Both the position numbers and the translations under genes were made by a program. 64,000 bases of DNA from Rhodobiaceae bacterium. Lineage in GTDB: Bacteria > Pseudomonadota > Alphaproteobacteria > Parvibaculales > Parvibaculaceae. This document shows positions 1 to 9,297 of this stretch, piece by piece (the first letter of the stretch is position 1; each line of letters begins with the position of its first letter). Under the pieces are notes generated by a model. It saw only the letters and a list, made by a program, of their open reading frames with translations. It had not been told where the DNA came from and searched no databases. Where the stretch lies: positions 620,001-684,000 of the forward strand of contig JAAWWE010000001.1 of NCBI GenBank assembly GCA_021404525.1. The letters run 5' to 3'.

Positions 1-243
1 GGTGGGCACTGAAAGGCCTTCAACCTCATTAAGGCAACGATGATCGAGGTCGGCTTTCACTTCGTTCAAGACATCCAGCAGACTTCCAAATTCTCGAATG
101 AGCCCTGTTTCAGGGTCTGGCTCACCTTCCATCCAGACGACTGCGCGAAACGAATGTCCATGCAAACGGGAATTGGGATGTCCGTCCGGAGCCGACGGCA
201 GAAAGTGCGCGGCCTCAAACCCAAATTCTTTATAGATACGCAT
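1..243 (-). CDS. queD: 6-carboxytetrahydropterin synthase homologue QueD (partial, C-terminus beyond the window)
   Basis: QueD converts dihydroneopterin triphosphate to 6-carboxytetrahydropterin, the first pathway-specific step towards preQ0 and queuosine. The first 81 codons are present. The read-through protein begins MRIYKEFGFEAAHFLP and carries HGHSF, so the three zinc-binding histidines (His13, His28, His30) are all there. The residue matching the catalytic Cys27 of E. coli QueD is Asn24 (GHPNSRLHGH instead of GHKCGRLHGH). The ATG overlaps the queE stop by one base (TGATG), which indicates translational coupling. The family assignment is firm from the motifs and neighbours; whether the enzyme is active without the Cys is open. 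Confidence 0.88.
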   Translation of the reverse strand, partial: MRIYKEFGFEAAHFLPSAPDGHPNSRLHGHSFRAVVWMEGEPDPETGLIREFGSLLDVLNEVKADLDHRCLNEVEGLSVPT

Positions 244-890
244 CAATCAATCCCGAGATATTTGTGTGTTTGCAGGGACAACTGCCAGCGAGGGTGTGCC
301 AGGCAATAGTTGACGGTCGCACGAACGTTGCTCTGGTAGTCATCACCATCGAGGGGTTGTAGCAGGAAATTGTCGAAGGCAAGCCCCTCAAATCGGTCGG
401 GTTGGTTAAGATCTTGCGGAAAAACAAGCTTCAACTCTGACCCGCTGGTCTGTGCCAGCGGTGCGTTGGCCTTTGGGCTCACACAAATCCAGTCAATGCC
501 GTCAGGAGCGGCTAGGGTACCGTTGGTTTCCACGGCTATCTCAAACCCTTGGTCATGCAGGGCCTGGATGAGAGGTGGGTCCAACTGCAACAGCGGTTCT
601 CCGCCTGTACAAACCACATACTTCACGGCCTCCTCATGGGCTGATGAAGCATCCGTAGGCCAATGGGAGGCGACTTCTGCGGCGAGGGCGTCGGCGGTGG
701 CAAACTTGCCGCCACCTTGACCGTCAGTTCCTACAAAGTCGGTGTCGCAGAAAGTACAGACTGCACTCGTACGGTCCTGTTCACGCCCAGACCACAAATT
801 ACAGCCGGCAAAACGGCAAAAGACGGCGGGCCGACCAGCTTGCTTGCCTTCGCCTTGAAGCGTGAAAAAAATCTCTTTGACCGAATACAT
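243..890 (-). CDS. queE: 7-carboxy-7-deazaguanine synthase QueE (radical SAM)
   Basis: QueE is a radical SAM enzyme that contracts 6-carboxytetrahydropterin to 7-carboxy-7-deazaguanine. The start at 890 gives MYSVKEIFFTLQGEG, the usual QueE N-terminus; longer upstream readings would run into queC. The cluster cysteines lie in GCNLW...CTFCDTDF with 14 residues between the first and second Cys, the expanded CX14CX2C arrangement described for Burkholderia multivorans QueE rather than the classical CX3CX2C. A glycine-rich GGEPLLQ follows. It is about 215 aa, typical for the family. It lies 5 bases downstream of queC and overlaps queD by one base, so the three genes form one minus-strand operon. 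Confidence 0.95.
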   Translation of the reverse strand: MYSVKEIFFTLQGEGKQAGRPAVFCRFAGCNLWSGREQDRTSAVCTFCDTDFVGTDGQGGGKFATADALAAEVASHWPTDASSAHEEAVKYVVCTGGEPLLQLDPPLIQALHDQGFEIAVETNGTLAAPDGIDWICVSPKANAPLAQTSGSELKLVFPQDLNQPDRFEGLAFDNFLLQPLDGDDYQSNVRATVNYCLAHPRWQLSLQTHKYLGID

Positions 891-895
891 GATGC

Positions 896-1615
896 TCAGA
901 CTGCCTTGCCAGAAGCGTGCTCGACCCATTTGGTGAAGCCGCCCGCTCGAAGGTCGCAGGCAGGGCACTCATTGCATCCATAGCCCCAAGCGTGACGATA
1001 AGTGCGATCACCTTTGTAGCAAGTGTGGGTATCCTCAACGATCAGGTCGACCAGGGCCTGACCACCAAGCTCCGCAGCCATCGCCCAGGTTTCCTGCTTG
1101 TCGATCCACATGAGTGGCGTGTGGAGAGTGAATTGGCGGTCCATTCCCAGACTGATCGCGTTGGTTAGCGCCTTTAGCGTCTCATCTCGACAATCAGGGT
1201 AGCCAGAAAAATCTGTCTCACACATGCCACCGACGAGATGGGAGGCGCTGCGACGATATCCAACAGCGGCGGCATAAGTCAGAAAGAGCAGGTTCCGCCC
1301 GGGGACAAAGCTGGTGGGCAAGCCGTTTTCACCCATGACGATCTCCTGATCGCGGGTAAGTGCCGTCTCGCTGATTTCTCCCAGTGCATTGAGATGGAGA
1401 AGGTGATCAGGGCCAAGCCGGTCTGTCCATTGTGGGAAAGATTCAGCGAGTTTGGAGCGGATCGTCGCCCGGCAGTCGAGTTCGACCTTGTGCGACTGCC
1501 CATAGTCGAAGCCGATGGTCTCCACGGACCCAAAGCGGTCGAGGGCCCAGGCAAGGCAAACCGTTGAGTCCTGCCCACCAGAAAAAAGGACCATCGCTGT
1601 GTCAGACTTATTCAT
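896..1615 (-). CDS. queC: 7-cyano-7-deazaguanine synthase QueC
   Basis: QueC is an ATP-dependent enzyme that converts 7-carboxy-7-deazaguanine plus ammonia to preQ0. The protein is 239 aa. It shows the N-type ATP pyrophosphatase loop [10 protein letters not shown] near residue 12 and the C-terminal zinc-binding cysteines in [23 protein letters not shown]. It is the first gene of the queC-queE-queD minus-strand run, and its start faces the 267-base gap shared with the divergent DoxX-like gene, so the operon promoter should lie there. I found no convincing preQ1 riboswitch upstream of it. Confidence 0.97.
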   Translation of the reverse strand: MNKSDTAMVLFSGGQDSTVCLAWALDRFGSVETIGFDYGQSHKVELDCRATIRSKLAESFPQWTDRLGPDHLLHLNALGEISETALTRDQEIVMGENGLPTSFVPGRNLLFLTYAAAVGYRRSASHLVGGMCETDFSGYPDCRDETLKALTNAISLGMDRQFTLHTPLMWIDKQETWAMAAELGGQALVDLIVEDTHTCYKGDRTYRHAWGYGCNECPACDLRAGGFTKWVEHASGKAV

Positions 1616-1882
1616 GGCCGTGTTGAAACCTGTCGGGGGACCAAGGTCAATAGGTCCAGTTTAAAAAAGGACGTTAAGCGCAGAAAAGAAGCGTTTTTGG
1701 GATCTTCGGATCGTGCTGCGAAAAGGCACAGACGACAGATGTGCCTGCCATCACAGAGAAGTGTAGGACGCGAATGTGTCGTTCGCAGGGGATCATTGTT
1801 ATCTCTGCGGGCAACAAAGATTGAGGCCTGTCTGGTGGAACCATAGGCACGATCAATGAATAACAAAAAGAAGGAATAGACC
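1616..1882. other. Divergent intergenic region between queC and the DoxX-like gene
   Basis: This 267-base gap must hold promoters for both directions. The only structures I see are a 5-bp stem GGACC/GGTCC at 1638-1642 and 1653-1657, close to the queC start, and a short GCGAA/TTCGC inverted repeat near 1769-1785. An A-rich purine stretch with AGAAGGAA just before 1883 serves as the ribosome binding site of the DoxX-like gene. No clear sigma-70 hexamers or coding sequence can be supported. Confidence 0.4.
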
Positions 1883-2305
1883 ATGTTGAAGCCTCTCTCC
1901 CTTTTATTGCTCCGCGTCGGAACAGGGATGCTCCTGGCCATTTGGGGACTTATCAAGATTGCTGCGCCGCAAGCATCTATTGGTGTGTCGGAAACCTATT
2001 ATGGCGGCGCGCTGAGCCTGGATAGCCTTCAACTGCCACTTGGTGTCTTGCAGGTACTGCTCGGCCTTTCCATCGTTCTGGGCCTGTTCCGGAGATTTAC
2101 GTACCCCATCCAGTCCGTTGTTCTGGGATTGGGGCTATTGGCCATCTGGAAATACATCCTGGATCCGCTGGGCCTCTATCTGCTGACAGAAGAGACGCGG
2201 GAAGTGCTGTTCTTCCCTTCTCTGACGGTCTTTGCCGCAACACTCGTCCTGCTCGCCTTCCGTGAGGACGACACACTCAGCCTGGACAAAAAACTGGGTC
2301 GGTAA
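1883..2305 (+). CDS. DoxX-like small integral membrane protein
   Basis: This is a 140-aa protein made almost entirely of hydrophobic helices, about four predicted membrane spans: near 5-27, 45-70, 72-95 and 105-125. The arrangement and the opening LRVGTGMLLAIWGLIKI resemble the DoxX/DUF417-like families of small membrane proteins, whose biochemical role is poorly defined. The start is supported by an AGAAGGAA ribosome binding site about 6 bases upstream. The gene stands alone, with a strong hairpin downstream, so it is probably monocistronic. Function is not assigned. Confidence 0.75.
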   Translation: MLKPLSLLLLRVGTGMLLAIWGLIKIAAPQASIGVSETYYGGALSLDSLQLPLGVLQVLLGLSIVLGLFRRFTYPIQSVVLGLGLLAIWKYILDPLGLYLLTEETREVLFFPSLTVFAATLVLLAFREDDTLSLDKKLGR

Positions 2306-2314
2306 GACGCGCAA

Positions 2315-2351
2315 AGGACCGAGACGGGCGGTTTTCGCCTATCTCGGTCCT
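2315..2351 (+). terminator. Strong hairpin after the DoxX-like gene
   Basis: A perfect 10-bp stem, AGGACCGAGA (2315-2324) with TCTCGGTCCT (2342-2351), starts 9 bases after the stop codon; inside it GGCG/CGCC can add further pairing around a TTTT loop. Only a weak A/T tail (CAAAAG) follows, so it may terminate with factor help or simply protect the 3' end. Confidence 0.6.
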
Positions 2352-2357
2352 CAAAAG

Positions 2358-3743
<1,386 letters not shown>

Positions 3744-3746
3744 TCC

Positions 3747-4523
3747 ATGATCAGCGATGCGCAGTATCAGCGAGACAATAACCTCGCGACGCGCATCGCG
3801 TTTCATGAGGACTACACCTCACCCTATGTGGATTTTTCACATTGGGTGATGGACTACCTACCTCTGTCTGCTGGCGCTCGGGTGCTTGAGCTTGGCTGTG
3901 GCAATGGGGAGTTTTGGGCGAGGAACGCGGCACGGTTGCCCAAAAATCTGACCTTGGTCCTGACCGATAGCTCCGCCGGGATGGTGGAGGCGGCGGAAAA
4001 ACGTCTGGCCGCCGCAGGTGTGTCCGCGACCTATCAGGTCATGTCCGCGGAAAGACCTTTCGCTGACAATGAAGGGTTCGACCTCATCCTCGCAAAACAC
4101 ATGCTCTATCACGTTGCTGACCGGCCCTCAGCGCTATCAGCGTCGAAGAACCTGCTCAGACCAGGAGGCTGGTTTTGTGTGACAACCAACAGCGGATCCT
4201 ACATGAAGCAGTTACAAGCGCTCCTGACAGAAGAACGCGTGGAGTGGTATTCAAGCTTCACAGACGAGTTCACACTCGAAAACGGAGCAGAGCAGCTCAC
4301 CAACCATTTTAGCGATATTGAGCTTGTCACGCTCGATGGGCAGCTTGTTGTGCCGCGCGCTGACGCAGTGGTTGAGTATATAAAATCAACCGCTTCGCTG
4401 TTTCCAGAACCCCACGCTGTGCTGGAGGCTTGCGATGATATCCGGTCGAAGATTCAAGCCGTGATTGATCATACAGGCGCCTTCACCATCAGCAAACAAG
4501 CAGGTCTTTTCCGGTGCCAGTAA
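3747..4523 (+). CDS. Class I SAM-dependent methyltransferase
   Basis: The 258-aa protein has the Rossmann-fold SAM-binding motif I, VLELGCGNGEFW, at residues 46-57, an acidic strand (LTLVLTDSSAGM) and a later DLILAKHMLYHV that fits motif IV. The C-terminal part (VVPRADAVVEYIKST) resembles the small-molecule or ubiquinone-type methyltransferase superfamily (Methyltransf_11/25), but the substrate cannot be read from the sequence. It follows eno by 3 bases and its 3' end overlaps the next gene by 10 bases, so it sits in the middle of an operon. Confidence 0.85.
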   Translation: MISDAQYQRDNNLATRIAFHEDYTSPYVDFSHWVMDYLPLSAGARVLELGCGNGEFWARNAARLPKNLTLVLTDSSAGMVEAAEKRLAAAGVSATYQVMSAERPFADNEGFDLILAKHMLYHVADRPSALSASKNLLRPGGWFCVTTNSGSYMKQLQALLTEERVEWYSSFTDEFTLENGAEQLTNHFSDIELVTLDGQLVVPRADAVVEYIKSTASLFPEPHAVLEACDDIRSKIQAVIDHTGAFTISKQAGLFRCQ

Positions 4524-5722
4524 CCGTTGCCATTGTTGGTGGAGGACCATCTGGATTGATGGCCGCCGAGGCGCTAACCCGCCGAGGAATTGCTGTGGAT
4601 TTGTATGACGCGATGCCCTCGCTTGGCCGAAAGTTTCTCATGGCAGGGAAGAGTGGTCTCAATCTCACTCATGCGGAACCAGTCGATAAGCTTCTGGCCC
4701 ATTTCGGGGGCGCGCAGCGCGACCTAGAAAATGCAATTGAGCACTTTCCGCCCAACGCTGTTCGCGAATGGGCAGCAGCGCTGGGTACCAAAACCTTTGT
4801 TGGGACCTCGGGCCACGTCTTCCCTAAAAGCATGAAGGCGGCGCCGCTGCTGCGCGCGTGGATACGCGACCTAAAAGCACGCGGCTTGACGGTGTACGTA
4901 CGGCACAAATGGTCCGGCTGGGACGAGGATGGCTCTTTGATCTTTGATACACCCGGCGGCACCAAACGCGTCAATCCAGACGCAACCATTCTGGCGTTGG
5001 GCGGGGCAAGCTGGCCCCAGCTAGGGTCCGATGCCAGCTGGGTACAATCCGTTAAAGAGTTAGGCGTTGATGTTCAGCTCTTCGAAGCTGCCAATTGCGG
5101 ATTCAATGTCGCCTGGTCGGATCACTTCAAAGAGCGGTTCGCGGGAGAACCGGTCAAGGCGATAGCGCTCACGGCAGATGACGTCCGTCTCAATGGCGAA
5201 TGTGTGGTTACCGAATATGGCATTGAAGGCAGCGGCATCTATCAGCACGCACGCGCATTGCGGAACATAATCAAGGAGAAGGGTGAAGCAACCTTGCGGC
5301 TTGACCTCATGCCTGACGTGTCCCTCGACAAAGTCATCGCCCGCTTGGCTAAGCCGCGAGGCTCAAAGAGCCTATCCACTCATCTGAAGAAAACCGTCTT
5401 CTTGTCAGGCGCAAAGGCCAACCTGCTCCGGGAGTGCGCGCCGGACCGGCTGGATGACATGGAAAAACTTGGCGAGGCGATCAAGAGCCTCCCCATCAAG
5501 CTGACCAGCGCTCGTCCAATAGAAGAGGCGATCTCCTCAGCTGGCGGCGTTCCATTCGAGGCTTTGGATGACGAGTTCATGCTGACATCGAGGCCCGGAA
5601 CCTTCTGCACTGGTGAGATGTTGAACTGGGAAGCCCCAACCGGCGGCTATCTGCTCAATGCGTGCATGGCCCTCGGGCGTTCATGCGGTGTTGCTGTCGC
5701 AAACTATCTGAAATCCCGCTAA
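4514..5722 (+). CDS. BaiN/HI0933-family NAD(P)/FAD-dependent flavoprotein
   Basis: The 402-aa protein opens with the FAD-binding dinucleotide fold VAIVGGGPSGLMAAEALTRRG and has GRKFLMAGKSGLNLTH, typical of the HI0933/BaiN aminoacetone-oxidase-like flavoprotein family. The C-terminal FCTGEMLNWEAPTGGYLL is the second FAD-contacting segment of that family. Physiological substrates of the family are largely unknown. The start is GTG at 4514, overlapping the methyltransferase end by 10 bases; alignment of the flavin motif to the very N-terminus supports it. Confidence 0.88.
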   Translation: MPVTVAIVGGGPSGLMAAEALTRRGIAVDLYDAMPSLGRKFLMAGKSGLNLTHAEPVDKLLAHFGGAQRDLENAIEHFPPNAVREWAAALGTKTFVGTSGHVFPKSMKAAPLLRAWIRDLKARGLTVYVRHKWSGWDEDGSLIFDTPGGTKRVNPDATILALGGASWPQLGSDASWVQSVKELGVDVQLFEAANCGFNVAWSDHFKERFAGEPVKAIALTADDVRLNGECVVTEYGIEGSGIYQHARALRNIIKEKGEATLRLDLMPDVSLDKVIARLAKPRGSKSLSTHLKKTVFLSGAKANLLRECAPDRLDDMEKLGEAIKSLPIKLTSARPIEEAISSAGGVPFEALDDEFMLTSRPGTFCTGEMLNWEAPTGGYLLNACMALGRSCGVAVANYLKSR

Positions 5723-5730
5723 GAGATGTC

Positions 5731-6156
5731 ATGGCCAAGATACGCATCAATGAGAGGGTGGAGATAGACGAAGCAGAGCTGGAAGAGACGTTTATCCAGG
5801 CCGGTGGGCCCGGTGGCCAGAACGTCAATAAGGTAGCAACGGCGGTGCAGCTTCGTTTTGACGTTGCTGGAGCGAGCTCTTTGACGCCGACAGTCAAACG
5901 ACGATTGGCATCCCTTGCCGGACGCCGCCTGTCTGCCAGCGGCACGTTGACCATCACTGCAAGAGAACATCGATCTCAGCAGTTGAACAGAGAGGCTGCC
6001 CGCGGCCGCTTATTCGAACTCTTAGATCAGGCATCAAAGCCGGTAAAACACCGTGTTAAAACAAAGCCCAGTCAGGCGGCGAAACGCAAACGGCTTAACA
6101 CCAAGACGAAACGGGGTGATGTGAAAAAGCTCCGCGGCAAGCCCAAGCTGGATTAG
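5731..6156 (+). CDS. arfB: Alternative ribosome-rescue factor ArfB (peptidyl-tRNA hydrolase)
   Basis: ArfB/YaeJ/ICT1 is a codon-independent release factor that frees stalled ribosomes. The 141-aa protein has the catalytic GGQ in QAGGPGGQNVNKVATAV (residues 23-39) and the lysine/arginine-rich C-terminal tail (KHRVKTKPSQAAKRKRL ... KKLRGKPK) that inserts in the mRNA channel. Start ATG 5731 gives MAKIRINERVEID; an in-frame ATG 69 bases earlier would lie inside the preceding flavoprotein gene. It starts 8 bases after the flavoprotein stop and is likely the last gene of the eno-started run. Confidence 0.95.
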   Translation: MAKIRINERVEIDEAELEETFIQAGGPGGQNVNKVATAVQLRFDVAGASSLTPTVKRRLASLAGRRLSASGTLTITAREHRSQQLNREAARGRLFELLDQASKPVKHRVKTKPSQAAKRKRLNTKTKRGDVKKLRGKPKLD

Positions 6157-6197
6157 TCCGGTCCGCTTAGCGCGAGGCCCCCGATCTGCTTGCCTCG

Positions 6198-6791
6198 CTA
6201 AGCTGTTGCCGCTTCGCCCACAGATGACGGTAGCAGTGGTTTTTCTGCTGGTACACCTAGTCCGATATCAGCGTGCTCCATTCGACGCCAGTTTACGACC
6301 AGGGCCGTATCTGTGCTGCTTGCTGCCACGCTGGTGGTGCTATGATGTGAGTGGAAGCTGAAGAAGAGGTTTGTATCAGCCTCTTCTGTCCTTCGCATGG
6401 GAAGGGTAATCGTCTCCAAAATGGCGCGACTGCCATTTCCGAATTCACTCTCATAGACCAGATAACAGCCACACGGGTGCGCCTTCATGGTTTGGTGCCC
6501 CTCAATTGATGTGGGTCGTTGATCTGCATGGAGGAGATCGAGAAAGTTCATCCCCGTCGGGTTGAAACCCAACCGCTCAACGATTGCGTCACCAGCGATG
6601 CGATAGATGATCTGATCGGGAGCGTCCCATTCAAGCAGGGTTACGTTGGGCATTATCTTGGCAAGCTGACGCATCGGCAGAGCGTCTTGGTTTGCCGGTG
6701 TGGCATCCGCTTGGGCTGCCCGATAGCACGAAAAAAAGTGAGAAAACCCCTTTTTGTCGTGCGCCACTGCCGTCAGTTCGTCGAACGTCAT
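6198..6791 (-). CDS. PAS-domain protein, paralog 1 of a tandem triplet
   Basis: The 197-aa protein is the third transcribed of three adjacent paralogs. It shares with the others an MTFDEL start, an LPMR box, the block RIAGDAIVERLGFNPTG, HPCGCYLVYES and a HSHH segment, then DIGLGVP. This layout matches the single-domain PAS_5-type family common in alphaproteobacteria, thought to be sensory, with no catalytic or DNA-binding domain attached. The start at 6791 was chosen to match MTFDE in the other two and has an AGGTG site; an in-frame start 24 bases upstream is possible. Ligand and partner unknown. Confidence 0.85.
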   Translation of the reverse strand: MTFDELTAVAHDKKGFSHFFSCYRAAQADATPANQDALPMRQLAKIMPNVTLLEWDAPDQIIYRIAGDAIVERLGFNPTGMNFLDLLHADQRPTSIEGHQTMKAHPCGCYLVYESEFGNGSRAILETITLPMRRTEEADTNLFFSFHSHHSTTSVAASSTDTALVVNWRRMEHADIGLGVPAEKPLLPSSVGEAATA

Positions 6792-6837
6792 GTCATCACC
6801 TGTTTTTCTGGACACAAAGTCCAGGACGAGAAACAGA

Positions 6838-6866
6838 GTGGCATTTCCCCTTTTACAAATGATGAA
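6838..6866 (-). promoter_or_regulatory. 29-bp element shared with the third PAS gene, upstream of PAS paralog 1
   Basis: Read on the minus strand, this contains TTCAT, two variable bases, TTTGTAAAAGGG, four largely variable bases and TGCCAC. The same element with 24 of 29 identical bases and no gaps lies at 8189-8217, and both are 46-47 bases upstream of their start codons. Constant spacing suggests a promoter or operator, or a conserved mRNA leader. It does not match sigma-70, sigma-54 or EcfG consensus that I know. Confidence 0.55.
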
Positions 6867-6880
6867 ATTTGAGCCCTGCC

Positions 6881-7471
6881 TTAATCGGCAGGTTCTATCA
6901 CTTGCAGGGTCTCCGTCGTGGGTGCTTTTGGCTGACCAAAGCCGATATCGATGAGTTCCGTATGAAATTCCGATAGTCCAAGAGCTGTAGGCTCACCAGC
7001 TTCAGAAAACCCCGTGGCTTCGTGGTGGACATGATAGGAGAGGAAAAAGTGAATGGCTGAGCCTGCATCTTTCTGCAGCGGAAAGGTGATGCTCTCGCTC
7101 TTTGCCTTACGACCTGATTGAAAGATGCTCTCATACACAACGTAGGAGCCGCAGGGGTGGTTGAGGATAATGCTGTGAAGCGCAATCGCTTCTGCGCGCT
7201 TTTCCCTGGCGATGAGATCCAGCGTATTGCGACCGGCAGGATTAAACCCTAACCGGTCGGTGATATTTTCACCCGCAATCCGAAAGATGATGGTGTCCTC
7301 GTCCACATACTCTGTCATGGTGATGTTCGCGAGCATTGGGGCGAGTGTACGCATGGGAAGAAGGTCTCTGCGACCGATGGAACGTCCTTCTTGCGATGTG
7401 CGGTAGGCGGAGACAAACGCGCCAACTTTGTCGGGAACAGATGATAAGGCAACAAGTTCGTCAAAGGTCAT
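6881..7471 (-). CDS. PAS-domain protein, paralog 2 of a tandem triplet
   Basis: The 196-aa protein has the same architecture as its neighbours: MTFDELVALS, LPMRTLAPMLANIT, RIAGENITDRLGFNPAG, HPCGSYVVYES, YHVHHEA and DIGFGQP. It is therefore a stand-alone PAS_5-type sensory domain. The start at 7471 has AAAGG about 6 bases upstream and aligns with the paralogs; a longer reading to 7528 is not supported by them. It sits 81 bases after paralog 3 and 89 bases before paralog 1, and lacks the 29-bp element found ahead of the other two, so it may be transcribed with paralog 3. Function unknown. Confidence 0.85.
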   Translation of the reverse strand: MTFDELVALSSVPDKVGAFVSAYRTSQEGRSIGRRDLLPMRTLAPMLANITMTEYVDEDTIIFRIAGENITDRLGFNPAGRNTLDLIAREKRAEAIALHSIILNHPCGSYVVYESIFQSGRKAKSESITFPLQKDAGSAIHFFLSYHVHHEATGFSEAGEPTALGLSEFHTELIDIGFGQPKAPTTETLQVIEPAD

Positions 7472-7552
7472 GGCGGACCTTTGAGTATAGGACTGCCTGT
7501 TGTGAGCGACAGCTGCGACGCCCACCAACGACGAATCTTGGGAACCGGTTGG

Positions 7553-8143
7553 TCAGGCTCTCCTCCGTCCATGTGCTTGTTCTGACTCTGATACCGCGCG
7601 CGGGATGCCAAAACCGATATCGACATACTCGGCAAGAACCCAGCGCACGCCGAGCGCGGTTCGTGCACCCAACAAACCAATGTCAGTCGCTTGATGATGA
7701 ACGTGATACCCAAAGATGAAAGCGATATCTCCATCTTTGGTCTTACGCATTGGAAGCATGAGGCTTTCACTCATCATGATGCGGCCCGATTCATATTGGT
7801 TTTCATAGATGGCGTAGTGTCCGCAACGCTCTTCGAGGCCCAGTTTGTTGGTGAGCGCTGTCTCAGCCCGGACGGAAGGATCTATTAGATCAAGAAAATT
7901 TTTGCCAGTAGGGTTGAAGCCAAGCCGAGCGACAATATTCTCGCCGGTGATGCGGTAAACAATAGTGTCATTGTCGACGCGTTCCATCACCGTAATATTG
8001 GGCAGCATGGACGCCATCGTCCGCATAGGTAGTTTGTCCTGGGATGCGACGTCATTGGGCGACTGAGCCTGTCGATAGCCATCGATCAGCCCTTTCAGCG
8101 TCTCCGGCGCAAGCGACTGCGCAACAACTTCATCAAACGTCAT
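7553..8143 (-). CDS. PAS-domain protein, paralog 3 of a tandem triplet
   Basis: The 196-aa protein is the first transcribed of the triplet. It has MTFDEVVAQS, LPMRTMASMLPNIT, RITGENIVARLGFNPTGKN, the CGHYAIYEN equivalent of HPCGxYxVYES, YHVHHQA and DIGFGIP. No transmembrane or output domain is visible, so signalling would have to go through a partner. ATG 8143 aligns with the paralogs; a TTG 12 bases upstream is an alternative. It is divergent from trhO across a 197-base gap. The three proteins have diverged, most clearly at the C-terminal 20 residues. Confidence 0.85.
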   Translation of the reverse strand: MTFDEVVAQSLAPETLKGLIDGYRQAQSPNDVASQDKLPMRTMASMLPNITVMERVDNDTIVYRITGENIVARLGFNPTGKNFLDLIDPSVRAETALTNKLGLEERCGHYAIYENQYESGRIMMSESLMLPMRKTKDGDIAFIFGYHVHHQATDIGLLGARTALGVRWVLAEYVDIGFGIPRAVSESEQAHGRRRA

Positions 8144-8188
8144 ACCCTTACCCAAAACTTTGGTTTGAAGCCAAAAGCATGGGCTAGC

Positions 8189-8217
8189 GTGGCACTATCC
8201 CTTTTACAAAACATGAA
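8189..8217 (-). promoter_or_regulatory. 29-bp element upstream of PAS paralog 3
   Basis: This is the second copy of the element at 6838-6866. The shared blocks on the minus strand are TTCAT, TTTGTAAAAGGG and TGCCAC with identical spacing. It ends 46 bases from the start codon at 8143. The matching distance in two genes argues for a common control signal rather than chance. Confidence 0.55.
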
Positions 8218-8340
8218 GTGGCGGCGACTCTGGCGGCCAGAATCCCCAAAATACCTACTTTTGTTGTTGATTGAGGCCCTTAACTTGCAGAATACCGCCT
8301 GGAGAGGTAACCAATCTGGAAATTCTGCAGGATGAGAACC

Positions 8341-9297
8341 ATGAGTACCGACCAGACCTTCACCGTAGCGGCAATGTATAAATTCACGGCGCTGCCAGAT
8401 TTTGAAGCCCTTCAAGGTCCCCTGCAGACCGTTTGTCGGGAAAACGGCGTGATGGGGACGATCTTACTTGCCGAAGAGGGATTGAACGGCACGATTGCGG
8501 GCACAGCTGCAGGGATCAAGGCCGCCATTGGCCACATTCAATCTGACAGCCGTTTTGACCGGATGAGCCTCAAATACTCCTTTGCCGAGCACATGCCGTT
8601 TCATCGAATGAAGGTGCGGCTGAAGAAGGAAATTGTGACAATGGGGAAGCCCATTGCTGATCCAAACAAGCAGGTAGGGACGTATGTGAAGCCTGAGGAA
8701 TGGAACGACCTGATTTCAGACCCTGATGTCATTCTGGTGGATACCCGCAATGAGTATGAAGTGGCAATCGGCACATTTAAGGGGGCTGAAGACCCGCAGA
8801 CCGCGAGCTTCCGCGAGTTTCCTGATTGGGTGGAAGCACTGAAAGAGCGGGCGAGTAAAGGCGGCAAGCCCAAGGTCGCCATGTTCTGCACAGGCGGTAT
8901 CCGCTGCGAGAAAGCAAGTTCCTATATGAAGACAGAGGGCTTTGACGAAGTTTATCACCTGGAAGGTGGTATTCTGAAATATCTCGAGAATGTGCCGGAA
9001 GAAGAAAGTCTCTGGCAGGGCGAGTGTTTTGTGTTTGATCAGCGCGTGTCTGTTGAGCATGGGCTAAAGCCTGGCAGTTACGATATGTGCCATGCCTGCA
9101 GGCGACCGATATCAGAAGAAGAAAAAGCAGCGCCTGAATATGTACGCGGTGTGAGCTGCCCTCACTGTTTCGATGCATCAAGCCCTGAGCAGAAAGCAAG
9201 GTTTACCTCGCGCCAAAAACAGATTGACCTTGCAAAAGCCCGGAACGAGCAACATCTAGGCGCTAAATATGAGAAGCCAGTACAGCTGAGCGAATGA
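8341..9297 (+). CDS. trhO: tRNA uridine(34) 5-hydroxylase TrhO (rhodanese domain)
   Basis: TrhO (YceA) hydroxylates U34 of certain tRNAs as an oxygen-dependent route to ho5U. The 318-aa protein has the N-terminal acylphosphatase-like domain ([15 protein letters not shown]), a central rhodanese domain with DTRNEYE, and the loop [13 protein letters not shown] with Cys183 and Cys189. A C-terminal CHACRRPIS...CPHC pair looks like a zinc site. ATG 8341 is preferred over ATG 8332 because of AGGA at a workable distance. Its stop overlaps the next gene's start (ATGA). Confidence 0.93.
   Translation: MSTDQTFTVAAMYKFTALPDFEALQGPLQTVCRENGVMGTILLAEEGLNGTIAGTAAGIKAAIGHIQSDSRFDRMSLKYSFAEHMPFHRMKVRLKKEIVTMGKPIADPNKQVGTYVKPEEWNDLISDPDVILVDTRNEYEVAIGTFKGAEDPQTASFREFPDWVEALKERASKGGKPKVAMFCTGGIRCEKASSYMKTEGFDEVYHLEGGILKYLENVPEEESLWQGECFVFDQRVSVEHGLKPGSYDMCHACRRPISEEEKAAPEYVRGVSCPHCFDASSPEQKARFTSRQKQIDLAKARNEQHLGAKYEKPVQLSE

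Noticed and set aside
1616..1720. A preQ1 riboswitch upstream of queC
   Set aside because: A short stem exists, but the characteristic A-rich 3' tail and pseudoknot pairing of known preQ1 classes are not visible.
1612..1956. A minus-strand open frame spanning the queC-DoxX gap
   Set aside because: Overlaps the DoxX-like gene start, has no ribosome binding site and ends inside queC; translation looks random.
8189..8217. A sigma-54 promoter (TGGCAC on the plus strand at 8190-8195)
   Set aside because: The matching TTGC box at the required distance is absent, and the same element at 6838 points into the neighbouring PAS gene.
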